Notes: a model not told the origin generated them from the sequence alone. Shown: positions 1 to 9,319, counted from the stretch's first letter. The stretch is DNA of 64,000 nt from Parerythrobacter lacustris (GCF_024626475.1 NZ_JANKHH010000008.1:44358-108357), one strand, 5' to 3'. Made by a program: numbers and translations.

Positions 1-469
1 GCGGCGCGTGGCCCCAGTGCCTGAGCAAGCGCAGGATGTCCGCGCCCGCGAGGCCGACCGTCGCGGTGTTGCGCAGCGGGTGGACGTTGACCTGCGCCGC
101 CTTCGCCAGCCCGGCCTCCAGCACCACCGTCACACTGCCCGGCGCGGCGTTGATCATCGCCAGCGGGGTAACCGATCCCGGCGCGATGCCGAGCAGGCGC
201 TGCATGTCTTCAGTCTTGGCAAAGCTCACCCGCTTGCAGCCGATGGCATCGGGCAACGCCTTCAGGTCCACGCGACCCTCTGCCGGGACGGTCACCAGCC
301 AGAAAGCGCCACCCGCGTCCTTGAGGAACAGGTTCTTGGTATGCGCGCCGCGGATATGCGCCTTGAGGTCGCGGCTTTCCTCGACCGTGAACACCGCGCG
401 GTGCTCATGCACTTCATGCGCAATGGACAGCGCGGCGAGGTCCGCCATCAGGCCTTGCTCGCCTCTCAT
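1..469 (-). CDS. Prolyl-tRNA editing protein (YbaK/ProX family), 3' end beyond window
   Basis: About 156 codons are visible; the stop lies beyond base 1. The protein reads as a free-standing aminoacyl-tRNA deacylase of the YbaK/ProX type, which hydrolyses mischarged tRNA-Pro in the cytoplasm. The motif GAHTKNLFLKD at residues 41-51, with Lys45, is typical of the prolyl-tRNA-editing branch, and the following FWLVTVPAEGRVDLKAL fits the same fold. I place the start at 469 because a GGGGAGGGG purine run lies about 8 bases upstream; Met8 (448) is an alternative. That purine run is also one arm of a hairpin (478-499). The gene follows a VOC-family gene on the same strand. Confidence 0.85.
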   Translation of the reverse strand, partial: MRGEQGLMADLAALSIAHEVHEHRAVFTVEESRDLKAHIRGAHTKNLFLKDAGGAFWLVTVPAEGRVDLKALPDAIGCKRVSFAKTEDMQRLLGIAPGSVTPLAMINAAPGSVTVVLEAGLAKAAQVNVHPLRNTATVGLAGADILRLLRHWGHAP

Positions 470-477
470 TGCGAAAG

Positions 478-499
478 CCCCTCCCCGTGGGGGGAGGGG
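478..499 (-). terminator. 9-bp perfect GC hairpin between VOC gene and prolyl-tRNA editing gene
   Basis: CCCCTCCCC, a four-base loop and GGGGAGGGG form a perfect stem. On the minus strand it follows the VOC gene stop and is followed by CTTT, so it could be a weak intrinsic terminator. Its 3' arm is also the only Shine-Dalgarno-like run before the next start (469), so it could instead limit translation. Confidence 0.4.
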
Positions 500-526
500 T
501 GAGTGTCAGCTCTGCTTCCGATTGGC

Positions 527-907
527 TCAACCCATGCGGTGGAGCGCGCAGAGCTTGTTGCCGTCGGGATCGCGCAGATAGGCGAGATACATCGCATTCG
601 GCGTGCCTTCGCCGCGCACGCCGGGAGGATCCTCGACCGCGGTGCCGCCATTGGCGACGCCCGCCGCGTGCCACGCGTCGGCCTGTTCGGGGGTCATGGC
701 AAAGCCGATGGTGCAGCCGTTGCCCGCTGTGGCCGGCGCGCCGTCGATCGGCTGGGTCACGAGGTATGCGCCGCCGTTGTAGAGATACATCAGGCGGCCC
801 TTGTCATCGACGATGGCTTCCTTGCCGCCAATGGCCTTGAAGGTCGCGTCGTAGAATTTCTTCGACCGGTCGATGTCGTTCGAGCCGACCATCATGTGAC
901 TGTACAT
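527..907 (-). CDS. VOC-family (glyoxalase/bleomycin-resistance fold) protein
   Basis: A 126-aa single-domain vicinal oxygen chelate protein. It starts MYSHMMVGSNDIDRS, where His4 sits at the usual first metal-ligand position, and ends with the family signature LRDPDGNKLCALH. Such proteins bind a divalent metal and act as lyases, dioxygenases or small-molecule binding proteins; nothing here identifies the substrate. The length is normal for one VOC module. It lies upstream of the prolyl-tRNA editing gene on the same strand, separated by a hairpin. A second, unrelated-looking VOC protein lies at 3433-3810. Confidence 0.85.
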   Translation of the reverse strand: MYSHMMVGSNDIDRSKKFYDATFKAIGGKEAIVDDKGRLMYLYNGGAYLVTQPIDGAPATAGNGCTIGFAMTPEQADAWHAAGVANGGTAVEDPPGVRGEGTPNAMYLAYLRDPDGNKLCALHRMG

Positions 908-971
908 TGCTTTGCTCTCCCTTTGAGTTGCGAATTGCTACCTGTGCGTGCCCATTGCCCGCGTCAAGCTG

Positions 972-1328
972 TCAAATCTCGACCGCGATCGTCGCGGTGG
1001 CCGGATCGCCCGTGTTGGGCATGTCTTTCGGATCGATCAGCAGCAGGTGCACCTCGCCCTGGCGCGCGCAGGGGCGATGCTCGGTACCGCGCGGCACCAC
1101 TATCAGCTCGCCCGGATGCAGCACTTCGGTGCGATCGCGAAACTCCATTTCGAGCTCGCCTGCGAGGATCAGGAACAACTCGTCGGTCTCCTCGTGGCAG
1201 TGCCAGATGAACTCGCCCTCGACCTTGACCAGCCGCACCTCATGATCGTTGTATCGCGCGACGATGCGCGGCGCCCAATGATCCGAAAATTGCGCCAGCT
1301 TGTCTGCGAGATTGACCTTGGTAGCCAT
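972..1328 (-). CDS. Small cupin-domain protein coupled to formaldehyde dehydrogenase
   Basis: A 118-aa single cupin barrel. Cupin motif 1 is visible as His43-x-His45-x4-Glu50-x6-Gly57, and motif 2 as HPGELIVVPRGTEH, so a metal site is likely complete. The start at 1328 shares one base with the stop of the upstream alcohol dehydrogenase gene (TGATG arrangement), which implies translational coupling and a shared role. Function is unknown; small cupins of this kind are often metal-dependent isomerases, dioxygenases or sensors. The reading frame stays open far upstream, but the protein-like sequence begins at this ATG. Confidence 0.85.
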   Translation of the reverse strand: MATKVNLADKLAQFSDHWAPRIVARYNDHEVRLVKVEGEFIWHCHEETDELFLILAGELEMEFRDRTEVLHPGELIVVPRGTEHRPCARQGEVHLLLIDPKDMPNTGDPATATIAVEI

Positions 1329-2440
1329 CAATAGACAACCACGCTGCGGATGCTTTCGCCGGCGTGCATCAGGTCGAAGCCCTTGTTGATCTCCTCGAGG
1401 GTGAGCACGTGGGTGATCATCGGGTCGATCTGGATCAGCCCGTCCATGTACATGTCGACGATCTGCGGCACGTCGGTGCGGCCCTTGGCCCCGCCAAAGG
1501 CCGTGCCGCGCCAGTTGCGCCCGGTGACGAGCTGGAACGGGCGGGTGGCGATCTCCTTGCCCGCTTCGGCCACCCCGATGATGATCGAGGTGCCCCAGCC
1601 GCGGTGGCAGCATTCCAATGCGGTGCGCATCACCTCGGTGTTGCCGGTGGCATCGAAGCTGTAGTCTGCCCCGCCATCGGTCAGCTCCACGATTCTGGCC
1701 ACCGTATCCTCGCGGCTCATGCCCTTGGTATTGAGGAAATGGGTCATGCCGAAGCGCCTGCCCCAGTCCTCGCGTTCGGGGTTGATGTCGATGCCGAGGA
1801 TCACATTGGCCCCTGCCAGCTTCGCGCCCTGGATCACGTTGAGGCCGATCCCGCCGAGGCCGAACACCACCACATTGTCGCCAGGCTGGACTTTCGCCGT
1901 CTTGGTCACCGCGCCAACCCCGGTGGTGACCCCGCAGCCGATATAGCAGCTGGTTTGGAACGGCGCGTCCTCGCGGATCTTCGCCACCGCGATTTCGGGC
2001 AGCACGGTGAAATTCGAGAAGGTCGAGCAGCCCATGTAGTGGTAGATCGGCTGGCCCTTGTAGCTGAACCGCGTGGTCCCGTCGGGCATCAGCCCCTTGC
2101 CCTGCGTCGCACGGATGGCGGTGCACAGGTTGGACTTGCCCGAAAGGCAGGTTTTGCACTGGCCGCATTCGGGGGTGTAGAGCGGGATGACGTGATCGCC
2201 CGGCTTCACGCTGGTCACCCCGGCACCGACCTCGCGCACGATGCCTGCGCCTTCATGTCCGAGCACGCTGGGGAAGATGCCCTCGCTGTCGAACCCGTCG
2301 AGCGTGTAGGCGTCGGTGTGGCAGATGCCAGTCGCCATGATTTCGACCAGCACTTCGCCTGCCTTCGGCCCTTCGAGGTCGAGCTCGACGATCTCGAGCG
2401 GCTGCTTGGCTTCGAAGGCGACGGCGGCGCGGGTTTTCAT
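1328..2440 (-). CDS. frmA: S-(hydroxymethyl)glutathione dehydrogenase / class III alcohol dehydrogenase
   Basis: A 370-aa zinc-dependent medium-chain dehydrogenase that oxidises the glutathione-formaldehyde adduct with NAD. Catalytic zinc ligands are visible as Cys40 in GICHTDAY and His62-Glu63 in GHEGAG; structural zinc ligands are Cys92, Cys95, Cys98 and Cys106. The NAD-binding GLGGIGLNV follows mid-protein. Length is exactly that of the class III family. The start at 2440 follows AAAGGAGAATGCCCC, a good ribosome site. It is coupled to a cupin gene rather than to an S-formylglutathione hydrolase, which is not seen in this window, so that second step must be elsewhere. Confidence 0.95.
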   Translation of the reverse strand: MKTRAAVAFEAKQPLEIVELDLEGPKAGEVLVEIMATGICHTDAYTLDGFDSEGIFPSVLGHEGAGIVREVGAGVTSVKPGDHVIPLYTPECGQCKTCLSGKSNLCTAIRATQGKGLMPDGTTRFSYKGQPIYHYMGCSTFSNFTVLPEIAVAKIREDAPFQTSCYIGCGVTTGVGAVTKTAKVQPGDNVVVFGLGGIGLNVIQGAKLAGANVILGIDINPEREDWGRRFGMTHFLNTKGMSREDTVARIVELTDGGADYSFDATGNTEVMRTALECCHRGWGTSIIIGVAEAGKEIATRPFQLVTGRNWRGTAFGGAKGRTDVPQIVDMYMDGLIQIDPMITHVLTLEEINKGFDLMHAGESIRSVVVY

Positions 2441-2549
2441 TGGGGCATTCTCCTTTGCCGGGGTGATTGGCGTTTCGACCGGATGAAGGCAAGGGCACAG
2501 CGGATCGAATTCGATTGGCTTTGCGCGAACGGTCGGTAAATTTGCGCGC

Positions 2550-3428
2550 ATGGCTCGCAAATCCTTCTGCGCGGCACTCGCCGCTCTGCTCACTCTCACT
2601 GGTACGACAGCTTGCGCGCAGGCGACCGAGGCCGATCCGGCGGTGGAGAAATTCGTCGCGTGGCAGGAAGCCAACCAGCTGCCCGCGCTGATGCTCGAGA
2701 CGGCAGGCCCGGCGGCGCAGACGAGCGGCGGCAATCGCATCGGCGGCGCGGTGTGGCTGCCGGACGGGGCCGAATGGCCGCTCGATCGCAGCGGCAAGCG
2801 GATGACCTTCCTCGCGCAGATCGACTTCGCCGAGCTGCCGCCGCTGCCCGACTATCCTACCAGCGGCGTGTTGCAGTTCTTCATTGCGCGCGACGATCTT
2901 TACGGGGCGAATTTCGAACAGCCCGAACAAGGCGATTTCAAGGTCGTGTGGCACGAGACGACCGAGGGCGAAGGCCGCTTCGAAACCGGGCCGCAATCGT
3001 CGCAGGGCAAATACGACGATTATTCGCCGCTGTATGAAGAGGCCGCGCTGCGCGGCGTGGCATTGCGCGCGGCGCGGGCCGCACCGCACCGGCCCTCGGT
3101 CGATTCGTGGCTCATCCAGCGCGACGCGGCCATGCTCCCGGCTGGCGAAGACACTGGGGCATGGGATGCGATCTACGAATATCTTGAGTCGCCGGCCGGA
3201 CAAGGCGGCTACGGAACCTCGCACATTGGTGGCCATCCCGAGTTCGTCCAGTGGGACTGGCGGGCGTACGAACCCTACCAGAATGTCGATCGCGTCCTGC
3301 TCAACCTGTGGAGCAACGACGATGTCATGATGTGGGGCGACGTGGGGCAGGGGCAGTTCACCATCCGCCGCGAAGACCTGCTGAAGCGCGACTTCAGCAA
3401 GGTCTTCTACCAGTGGGACTGCTCCTGA
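2550..3428 (+). CDS. Secreted DUF1963 (YwqG-like) protein
   Basis: A 292-aa protein with an N-terminal signal peptide (about residues 1-24, ending TACAQA; a lipobox is possible but poor). The body has the DUF1963 pattern: [20 protein letters not shown], the [13 protein letters not shown] core, [11 protein letters not shown] and the [10 protein letters not shown] segment near residue 225. The family's biochemical role is not established. Most family members are cytoplasmic, so an exported form is a small departure. It is divergent from the formaldehyde dehydrogenase operon and convergent with the VOC gene at 3433. Confidence 0.8.
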   Translation: MARKSFCAALAALLTLTGTTACAQATEADPAVEKFVAWQEANQLPALMLETAGPAAQTSGGNRIGGAVWLPDGAEWPLDRSGKRMTFLAQIDFAELPPLPDYPTSGVLQFFIARDDLYGANFEQPEQGDFKVVWHETTEGEGRFETGPQSSQGKYDDYSPLYEEAALRGVALRAARAAPHRPSVDSWLIQRDAAMLPAGEDTGAWDAIYEYLESPAGQGGYGTSHIGGHPEFVQWDWRAYEPYQNVDRVLLNLWSNDDVMMWGDVGQGQFTIRREDLLKRDFSKVFYQWDCS

Positions 3429-3432
3429 CCGG

Positions 3433-3810
3433 TCAGAACTGCGTCAGGCTGAGATTGTTGCCGTCGGGATCGAGGAACCACGCGATCTGCGGCCCGCCGC
3501 CGGGCGGCTGCCACACGCCGTCCTCGCGCTGGCCGAAGCCTTCGTAGATCTGGAACTCGACGCCCCGCGCGTGCAATTCTGCCATGGTTGCGGCGATATC
3601 GTCGACCACCCAGCCGAGAATGGTGTGCGGGCTGGGCGTGTGGCCCGCGATATCGGTCAGTCGCATCATCGTGCCATCAAGGTCGTAGACTACGGCAAAA
3701 TCGTCCTCCGAAAGCTGGGTCAAGCCGAGCGTCTCGCTATAGAACGCCTTGGCTGGGGTGCGGTCGGCGGTGCCGACGAAGGTTACAGGTTTGCTGGTGG
3801 CCAGGGTCAT
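3433..3810 (-). CDS. VOC-family protein
   Basis: A 125-aa single-module vicinal oxygen chelate protein. It shows the pattern FVGTADRTPAKAFYSETLGL at the N terminus, a central SPHTILGWVVDDI strand and the terminal DPDGNNLSLTQF signature. The gene has a strong GGAGGA ribosome site. It is only four bases from the stop of the convergent DUF1963 gene. Substrate cannot be told; the first-strand metal ligand position lacks a histidine, so metal binding may be altered or absent. Confidence 0.82.
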   Translation of the reverse strand: MTLATSKPVTFVGTADRTPAKAFYSETLGLTQLSEDDFAVVYDLDGTMMRLTDIAGHTPSPHTILGWVVDDIAATMAELHARGVEFQIYEGFGQREDGVWQPPGGGPQIAWFLDPDGNNLSLTQF

Positions 3811-3860
3811 GGTGCAGTCCTCCCTCGGGAGAGGGAGATACTGCGAATCCCGCCCAGACG

Positions 3861-5291
3861 CTATCCTTCGTGCACCGTCTTGGTGACCATGCAGGCCATC
3901 ACCCCTTCACGCCCGTCCTCGCTGCCGTAGCCGGACCATTTGACCCCGCCGAAGGGTGCATCGACCGCGCTGACGGTTCCACCGTTGATCGCCAGCATCC
4001 CTGCCTCGATCTCGGCGGCGAGGCGCTGTTTGCGCGCGCCGTCCTGCGTCCAGGCATAGGCGGCAAGACCGTAGGGCAGGCGGTTGGCTTCTGCGATCAT
4101 TGCATCTTCTCCGCGCATCGGGTTGAGGATCGCGACCGGGCCGAACGGCTCCTCGTTCATGATCTCGGCATCGGTCGGCACTTCGGAGAGCACGGTCGGC
4201 TGGTGGAAGAAGCCCTGGTTGCCGATCCGCTCGCCGCCGGTGAGCAGCTTCGCACCCTTTTCCTTCGCATTGCCGGTCAGGCCTTCCATCCGCTCGAGCC
4301 CGCGCGCGCTCGCCATCGGGCCCATCTGCATGCCGTCTTCCAGCCCGTTGCCGACCTTCACCTTCTCCGCCCGCGCCACAAAGCCGTCGCGGAATTTCTC
4401 GAACACGTCCTCCTCGATCAGGAAGCGCGTCGGGCTGACGCAGACCTGGCCGGCGTTGCGGTATTTGTTGGCCGCCATGGTATCGAGCGCCTTGTCGATA
4501 TCGGCATCCTTGAACACCAGCACCGGCCCGTGCCCGCCCAGTTCCATGGTAGCGATCTTGAGATCGTCCGCCGCGAGCTTCGCCAGGTGCTTGCCGACCG
4601 CGGTCGATCCGGTGAAGGTCACCTTGCGGATTACCGAGGAGCCGAGCAGGTGGCGGCTGACATGGTCGGGCACGCCGAACACGCACTGGACGACATCGCC
4701 CGGTACGCCCGCATCGAGGCATGCCTGAACCATGGCGATCCCGGCCGAGGGGGTTTCCTCGCTCGGCTTGACGATCACCGAACAACCGGCGGCGAGCGCG
4801 CCGCCGATCTTGCGCATCACGTTAAGCGAAGGGAAGTTCCACGCCGCGAAGCCCGCCACCGGGCCGACCGGGTGGTATTGCACCTCGGCGCGCTGCCCTT
4901 GGGGGCGGACCAGCGTGCGGCCATAGAGGCGCTTGCATTCGCCGGCGTAGAATTCGAGCAGCATGGCCGAATAGATCGTCTCGCCTTTGGCTTCGGCCAG
5001 CGGCTTGCCCTGTTCGCGGGTCAGGCCGTAGGCGATATCTCCGGCGCGCTCCTTGATCAGCGCAGCGGCTTTCATCAGCGTCGACGCGCGCTTGTCCGCC
5101 GGGGTCTTGCGCCATTGCCGGAAGCCCCGCTCGGCATTTTCGAGCGCGGCATCGAGATCGGCCTCGGTCGCCCGCGGCAGGGTGCCGATGGTCTCGCCGG
5201 TTGCCGGGTCGATCACATCCTCGTGCTCGCGCGCCTCGAGCCCCAGTTTCTCGCCGCCGATAAGAAGATGGAGGTCGGGATAGCTGGCCAT
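3861..5291 (-). CDS. gabD: NAD(P)-dependent succinate-semialdehyde dehydrogenase
   Basis: A 476-aa aldehyde dehydrogenase superfamily enzyme. The catalytic machinery is complete: Asn152 in AAWNFP, Glu250 in ELGGHGP and nucleophilic Cys284 in GQVCVSP. Sequence around these sites, with NVMRKIGGALAAGCSVIVKPSEETP, is typical of the succinate-semialdehyde dehydrogenase branch that feeds GABA or 4-hydroxybutyrate carbon into the TCA cycle. No GABA transaminase gene is adjacent, so the physiological aldehyde is inferred from family resemblance only. It stands as its own transcription unit, divergent from a small secreted protein gene. Confidence 0.87.
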   Translation of the reverse strand: MASYPDLHLLIGGEKLGLEAREHEDVIDPATGETIGTLPRATEADLDAALENAERGFRQWRKTPADKRASTLMKAAALIKERAGDIAYGLTREQGKPLAEAKGETIYSAMLLEFYAGECKRLYGRTLVRPQGQRAEVQYHPVGPVAGFAAWNFPSLNVMRKIGGALAAGCSVIVKPSEETPSAGIAMVQACLDAGVPGDVVQCVFGVPDHVSRHLLGSSVIRKVTFTGSTAVGKHLAKLAADDLKIATMELGGHGPVLVFKDADIDKALDTMAANKYRNAGQVCVSPTRFLIEEDVFEKFRDGFVARAEKVKVGNGLEDGMQMGPMASARGLERMEGLTGNAKEKGAKLLTGGERIGNQGFFHQPTVLSEVPTDAEIMNEEPFGPVAILNPMRGEDAMIAEANRLPYGLAAYAWTQDGARKQRLAAEIEAGMLAINGGTVSAVDAPFGGVKWSGYGSEDGREGVMACMVTKTVHEG

Positions 5292-5362
5292 GGAGTGTCC
5301 TTTCGCGCGCGAAGGCGTCGTTGCGGGTGATTGTTCAGGTGAACCCAGCTAGGGAGCGGGTC

Positions 5363-5725
5363 ATGCGAATGCTACCCTTTCTACTGATCGCGGCACTGGC
5401 CGTTCCCGCTGCGGCGCAGGATTCCGCCGTTTCGCCGCAGCTCACACTCGAGCAGTCGACCGCGCTGCGGTGCTCGGCGGCTTTTGCCATCGTCGCGGCG
5501 GATCAGGCGGCGGGAGATGCGAAGGCGCTGGAATTCCCGCCGATGGCGCAGCGCGGGCGCGAGTTTTTCGTCCGCGCTTCGGCGCAGCTGATGGACGAGG
5601 CGGGGGTGACCCGCGCCGATGTCGCAGCGCTGTTGCAGGTCGAGGCGCAGCGCCAGCGCGATACCGGCAACACGGCGGAAATCATGCCCGCCTGCCTGCT
5701 GCTGCTCGATGCGTCCGGAATTTAG
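5363..5725 (+). CDS. Small secreted protein of unknown function
   Basis: A 120-aa protein starting MRMLPFLLIAALAVPAAAQD, a clear Sec signal peptide with AAA cleavage site, so the mature product is about 100 residues and probably periplasmic. The mature part is alpha-helical with two cysteines (LRCSAAF and MPACLLL) that could form a disulfide. I choose 5363 over the upstream in-frame Met (5321) because the signal peptide begins there and AGGGAGCGGG lies just upstream. No family is recognised beyond resemblance to short helical sphingomonad proteins. Confidence 0.7.
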   Translation: MRMLPFLLIAALAVPAAAQDSAVSPQLTLEQSTALRCSAAFAIVAADQAAGDAKALEFPPMAQRGREFFVRASAQLMDEAGVTRADVAALLQVEAQRQRDTGNTAEIMPACLLLLDASGI

Positions 5726-5804
5726 GCCAACCGCCTGATTTCGTCGGGTATCGCGCCGCGTGCGCTATGGACCCGACTCGGCGCATGCGGCATGAGCTTT
5801 TGCC

Positions 5805-6476
5805 ATGTGGCGCCTCTACCAATTCCCGCTCTGCCCGTTTTCGCGCAAGGTGCGCCTGCTGATGAGCGAGAAGGGCATCGGCTACGAGCTGTGGCGCGAG
5901 AACCCGTGGGACAATCGCGACGAATTCTGGGCGCTCAATCCGGCCGGGCGCACCCCCGTCCTGCACGATGCCGAAAAGAAGATCACCCTGTGCGACAGCC
6001 GGGCGATCTGCGAATATTTCGAGGAAACCGTCGATCAGGCGCCGATGATCGCGGGCACGTCGCGCGAACGGGCGGAGATCCGCCGCCTCGTCGCATTGTT
6101 CGACGAAAACTTCTTCAACGACGTCACCGCACCGATGCTGAGCGAGAAGATGAAGAAGCGCATCGTGCTGCGCCAGCCGCCGGATTCGCGTCGTATCCGC
6201 GATGCGATGAAGCTGGCGCATGGCCATCTCGACTATATCGACTGGCTGATCGACAACCGCACCTGGCTCGCCGGTCCTCGCATGAGCCTCGCCGACCTCG
6301 CCGCCGCGGCACAGATTTCGGTCGCCGACTATCTCGGCGGGATCGACTGGGCCGGACACGAACAGGCCAAGGGCTGGTACGCGGTGTTCAAGAGCCGCCC
6401 GAGCTTTCGACCATTGCTGTCGGAACGGATGGAAGTGATCCAGCCGCCGAGCCACTACGCCCTCGTCGACGGGTAA
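5805..6476 (+). CDS. Glutathione S-transferase family protein
   Basis: A 223-aa two-domain GST. The N-terminal thioredoxin-like domain begins MWRLYQFPLCPFSRKVRLLM, with Cys10/Ser13 at the usual catalytic position, followed by the cis-Pro segment AGRTPVLHD and the glutathione-binding Asp-Ser pair in CDSRAICEYFEE. The all-helical C-terminal domain carries the capping motif MSLADLAAAAQ. Similar proteins conjugate glutathione to electrophiles or act as isomerases; the substrate is not evident. It lies just upstream of msrB on the same strand, a reasonable oxidative-stress grouping. Confidence 0.88.
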   Translation: MWRLYQFPLCPFSRKVRLLMSEKGIGYELWRENPWDNRDEFWALNPAGRTPVLHDAEKKITLCDSRAICEYFEETVDQAPMIAGTSRERAEIRRLVALFDENFFNDVTAPMLSEKMKKRIVLRQPPDSRRIRDAMKLAHGHLDYIDWLIDNRTWLAGPRMSLADLAAAAQISVADYLGGIDWAGHEQAKGWYAVFKSRPSFRPLLSERMEVIQPPSHYALVDG

Positions 6477-6530
6477 CCTTTTCCGCGTGCCTGCGAACAC
6501 TATATCTCCCCCGAAAGAAGGAGATTCCCG

Positions 6531-6935
6531 ATGGTCGATTTCAAGGACCTGACAGCCGCCGAATGGCGCGAGCGGCTGAGCCCCGAGCGGTTCCACATCC
6601 TGCGCGAGAAGGGCACCGAGCGTGCCTTCACCGGGCAGTATGACAAGCATTACGATGCCGGCGAGTATTTCTGCGCCGGGTGCGGGCAGAAGCTGTTCGA
6701 AAGCGATTCCAAGTACAACAGCGGCTGCGGGTGGCCCGCTTTCACTGCACCGGCAGAAGGCGGCGCGATCGACGAACATCGCGATACCTCTTTCGGTATG
6801 GTGCGCACCGAAGTAACCTGCTCCAACTGCGGCGGCCACCTCGGGCATGTGTTTCCCGACGGGCCGCGCGAAGCGGGTGGATTGCGCTATTGCATCAACA
6901 GCGCCTCGATCGATTTCGAACCGGAGGACAAATAG
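6531..6935 (+). CDS. msrB: Peptide-methionine (R)-S-oxide reductase
   Basis: A 134-aa MsrB that reduces the R epimer of methionine sulfoxide in proteins. Zinc cysteines are in place (Cys48/Cys51 and Cys97/Cys100), the catalytic cysteine is Cys121 in RYCINSASIDF, and Cys66 in SGCGWPAF is placed as the resolving cysteine. A strong AAGGAGA ribosome site precedes the start. The protein has no signal peptide, so it acts in the cytoplasm. The partner enzyme for the S epimer, MsrA, is encoded separately at 22705-23241. Confidence 0.95.
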   Translation: MVDFKDLTAAEWRERLSPERFHILREKGTERAFTGQYDKHYDAGEYFCAGCGQKLFESDSKYNSGCGWPAFTAPAEGGAIDEHRDTSFGMVRTEVTCSNCGGHLGHVFPDGPREAGGLRYCINSASIDFEPEDK

Positions 6936-6990
6936 TCCTCCCCCGTTCACGCGAAGTTAGAACTCGCCTATGCACTGCGGCAGCTGACAG

Positions 6991-9171
6991 ATGCGCCACA
7001 AGCTCAGGCGCCAGATGACTGCAGGGTGGATGGCGAAGAGAGGTAGCCGGCGCAGCGCCGCCGCGAACAGCAAGAAGCCCGAAAAGGCACCGCTGCGCGG
7101 CTGGCGCTTGTGGCTGCGCCGCGCGGTGATCACCGGCACAGTGGTGTCGCTGTTAGGGCTGCTGTTTCTCGGTCTCGCGGTTGCCTTTGCGGCGCGCTCG
7201 TTGCCCAGTTTTGCCGAGCTTCAGGCCACCCAGACCGCCCAGACGATCGTGGTGCGCGCGCGCGACGGCACAGAAATCCTCGAACTCGGGCCGAGTTTCG
7301 GCAAATGGGTCGATGCCGAGGAAATCCCCGACGATATGAAGAATGCGATGGTCGCGGTGGAGGACCGCCGTTTCTATTCGCACCCGGGTGTCGACCCTTA
7401 CGGCCTCGCCCGCGCGCTGTGGGTTGCGGCAACGGGGGACAGGCGGGTTGCGGCGACTTCGACCATCAGCCAGCAGCTGGCGCGCAACCTGTTCCTCAAC
7501 AACAATCGCACGCTCGATCGCAAGCTGCGCGAAGCGGTTCTGGCGATGGCGCTCGAATGGAAATTCTCCAAGGAAGAGATTCTCGAGCTTTATCTCAACA
7601 AGGTCTATTTCGGCGGCGGTGCCTACGGGATCGACAGCGCCAGCCGCAAGTTCTTCAGCCACCCGGCGACCGAGCTGACCACCGGCGAGGCGGCGATCAT
7701 CGCCGGTCTCGTCAAGGCCCCGAGCCGCTATTCGCCGACCGCCGATGTGACCAAGGCGGTCGAACGCGCGCAAACGGTGTTGCGGCTGATGAAGGAGCAG
7801 GAACTGATCGATCCATCGGTGACGGTCGACCCATCGGCGGTAAAACTCAAACAGGATGCCGCGCAGAATTCGGTGCGCTACTTCACCGACTGGGCACTGC
7901 CGCAGCTCGACCTGCTGCTGCCCGAAACGACCGAGCCGATCGAAGTCTGGACCACGCTGGATGTCGGAATGCAGCGTGCGGCGGAAACAGCGATTTCGGC
8001 GAACACCCCGGGCGGCGCACAGGGCGCGCTGGTCAGCCTCGACCGCGATGGCGCTGTGCTCGCGATGATCGGCGGGACCGACTATGTCGAGACCAACTAC
8101 AACCGCGCGACCGATGCGGTGCGCCAGCCCGGCTCGAGCTGGAAACTGTTCGTCTACATGGCGGCGCTGGAGGCAGGCTATAATCCCGAATCCAGGGTCA
8201 AGGACGTGCCGGTCACCATCGACGGGTGGAGCCCGCGCAACTCGGGCGGGGGCTACGCCGGGGAAATCGATGTCCGCACCGCCTTCGCCTATTCGAAAAA
8301 CACCGTGGCGGCACAACTGGGCAACGAGGTCGGCTTTGGCACCGTCGCCAGCATGGCCCGCCGGTTCGGCATAACCACCCCGATCAAGACTTTTCCCTCG
8401 ATGGTGCTCGGCACTTCGGAAACCCGGCTGATTGACATGACCCGCGCTTTTGCGGCGGTCTCGGCAGGCGGCAAGTCGGTCGAGCCCTATGGCATCCTCA
8501 AGGTCACCACCGCCGGCGGCGAGGTGCTGTACGAGCACGAGAAGGCAGCCAGCACCCAGCTGGTTCCGGAGTATGTGGCGGCCGGGATCACCGATCTGCT
8601 GCAGACGGCGGTGAGCACCGGCACCGGGCGCGCGGCGCAGATCGGGCGGCCGGTAGCGGGCAAGACCGGCACCACCACCTCGAACAAGGACGGCTATTTC
8701 GTCGGTTTCTCCAGCGGGATTACGACCGGGGTCTGGATGGGGCGGGACGACAACAAGGCGGTGTCCGGCCTGCAGGGCGGACGTGCGCCCGCGCAGGCGT
8801 TTTCCGCCTTCATGCGCTTTGCGGTCAAGAACCGTCCGGTCGAACAGTTCAATACCGAGCTCAAGCTGCCCGAATGGCAATTGGAGCCCGACGACGAGTT
8901 CTACTACGGCGACCCTGAAGACTATTACTATATCGACGAGCAGGGCAATCTGATCGAACCGGGCGGCGAGCGCGATCCGGCGGATGGCCCGGGCGGCACG
9001 GGCGGCGAGGAAGGTGTTCTCGATCGCCCGCGCCCGCGCCCGCAACCGGGCGAGCAGGGGCAGGCGGCGAGCGACGATTTCCTCGACCGGGCGACGGGGG
9101 GCGGCACCCCGCCGCGCCCGACACCTCGCCCCATCCCGACGCGAATCCCGACCCAGGCCCCGGGCCAGTAG
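6991..9171 (+). CDS. Class A penicillin-binding protein (PBP1A-type)
   Basis: A bifunctional peptidoglycan synthase of up to 726 aa. A basic N-terminal tail is followed by one transmembrane helix (about 45-68), the glycosyltransferase domain with catalytic Glu124 in VEDRRFYSHPG, and the transpeptidase domain with SxxK (Ser382-Lys385), SxN (Ser435-Asn437) and KTG (558-560). The last 70 residues are Pro/Arg/Gly-rich with an acidic patch EFYYGDPEDYYY, a low-complexity tail. The true start may be Met9 (7015) or Met14 (7025-7030 region) since no strong ribosome site marks 6991. It is a single-gene unit ending before a palindromic repeat. Confidence 0.9.
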   Translation: MRHKLRRQMTAGWMAKRGSRRSAAANSKKPEKAPLRGWRLWLRRAVITGTVVSLLGLLFLGLAVAFAARSLPSFAELQATQTAQTIVVRARDGTEILELGPSFGKWVDAEEIPDDMKNAMVAVEDRRFYSHPGVDPYGLARALWVAATGDRRVAATSTISQQLARNLFLNNNRTLDRKLREAVLAMALEWKFSKEEILELYLNKVYFGGGAYGIDSASRKFFSHPATELTTGEAAIIAGLVKAPSRYSPTADVTKAVERAQTVLRLMKEQELIDPSVTVDPSAVKLKQDAAQNSVRYFTDWALPQLDLLLPETTEPIEVWTTLDVGMQRAAETAISANTPGGAQGALVSLDRDGAVLAMIGGTDYVETNYNRATDAVRQPGSSWKLFVYMAALEAGYNPESRVKDVPVTIDGWSPRNSGGGYAGEIDVRTAFAYSKNTVAAQLGNEVGFGTVASMARRFGITTPIKTFPSMVLGTSETRLIDMTRAFAAVSAGGKSVEPYGILKVTTAGGEVLYEHEKAASTQLVPEYVAAGITDLLQTAVSTGTGRAAQIGRPVAGKTGTTTSNKDGYFVGFSSGITTGVWMGRDDNKAVSGLQGGRAPAQAFSAFMRFAVKNRPVEQFNTELKLPEWQLEPDDEFYYGDPEDYYYIDEQGNLIEPGGERDPADGPGGTGGEEGVLDRPRPRPQPGEQGQAASDDFLDRATGGGTPPRPTPRPIPTRIPTQAPGQ

Positions 9172-9238
9172 GCCGCGAGTAAAAGGGAGGCGGTTTGGCA
9201 GGCGCGGTGTTCATCATTCCGCTGGTGACCTCCACGGT

Positions 9239-9311
9239 TTGTCATCCCCGCGAAGGCGGGGATCCACGGCGGACCCCGTCCCATGGATTCCCGCCTTCGC
9301 GGGAATGACAA
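9239..9311. repeat. REP-like palindromic repeat with GCGAAGGCGGG arms
   Basis: Near-perfect inverted repeat: TTGTCATCCCCGCGAAGGCG at one end and the complementary CGCCTTCGCGGGAATGACAA at the other, separated by about 30 bases. Each arm also has its own short GCGAAGGC hairpin. It lies between the convergent PBP and DegP-like genes. This type of dispersed extragenic palindrome is common in sphingomonads; a related element is at 18860-18936. Confidence 0.8.
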
Positions 9312-9319
9312 GGCCAATG

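Noticed and set aside
3588-5330. 580-codon open frame on the plus strand opposite gabD
   Set aside because: It is fully antisense to gabD, which has complete catalytic motifs. Long antisense frames are expected in high-GC DNA and this one has no protein-like pattern or ribosome site.
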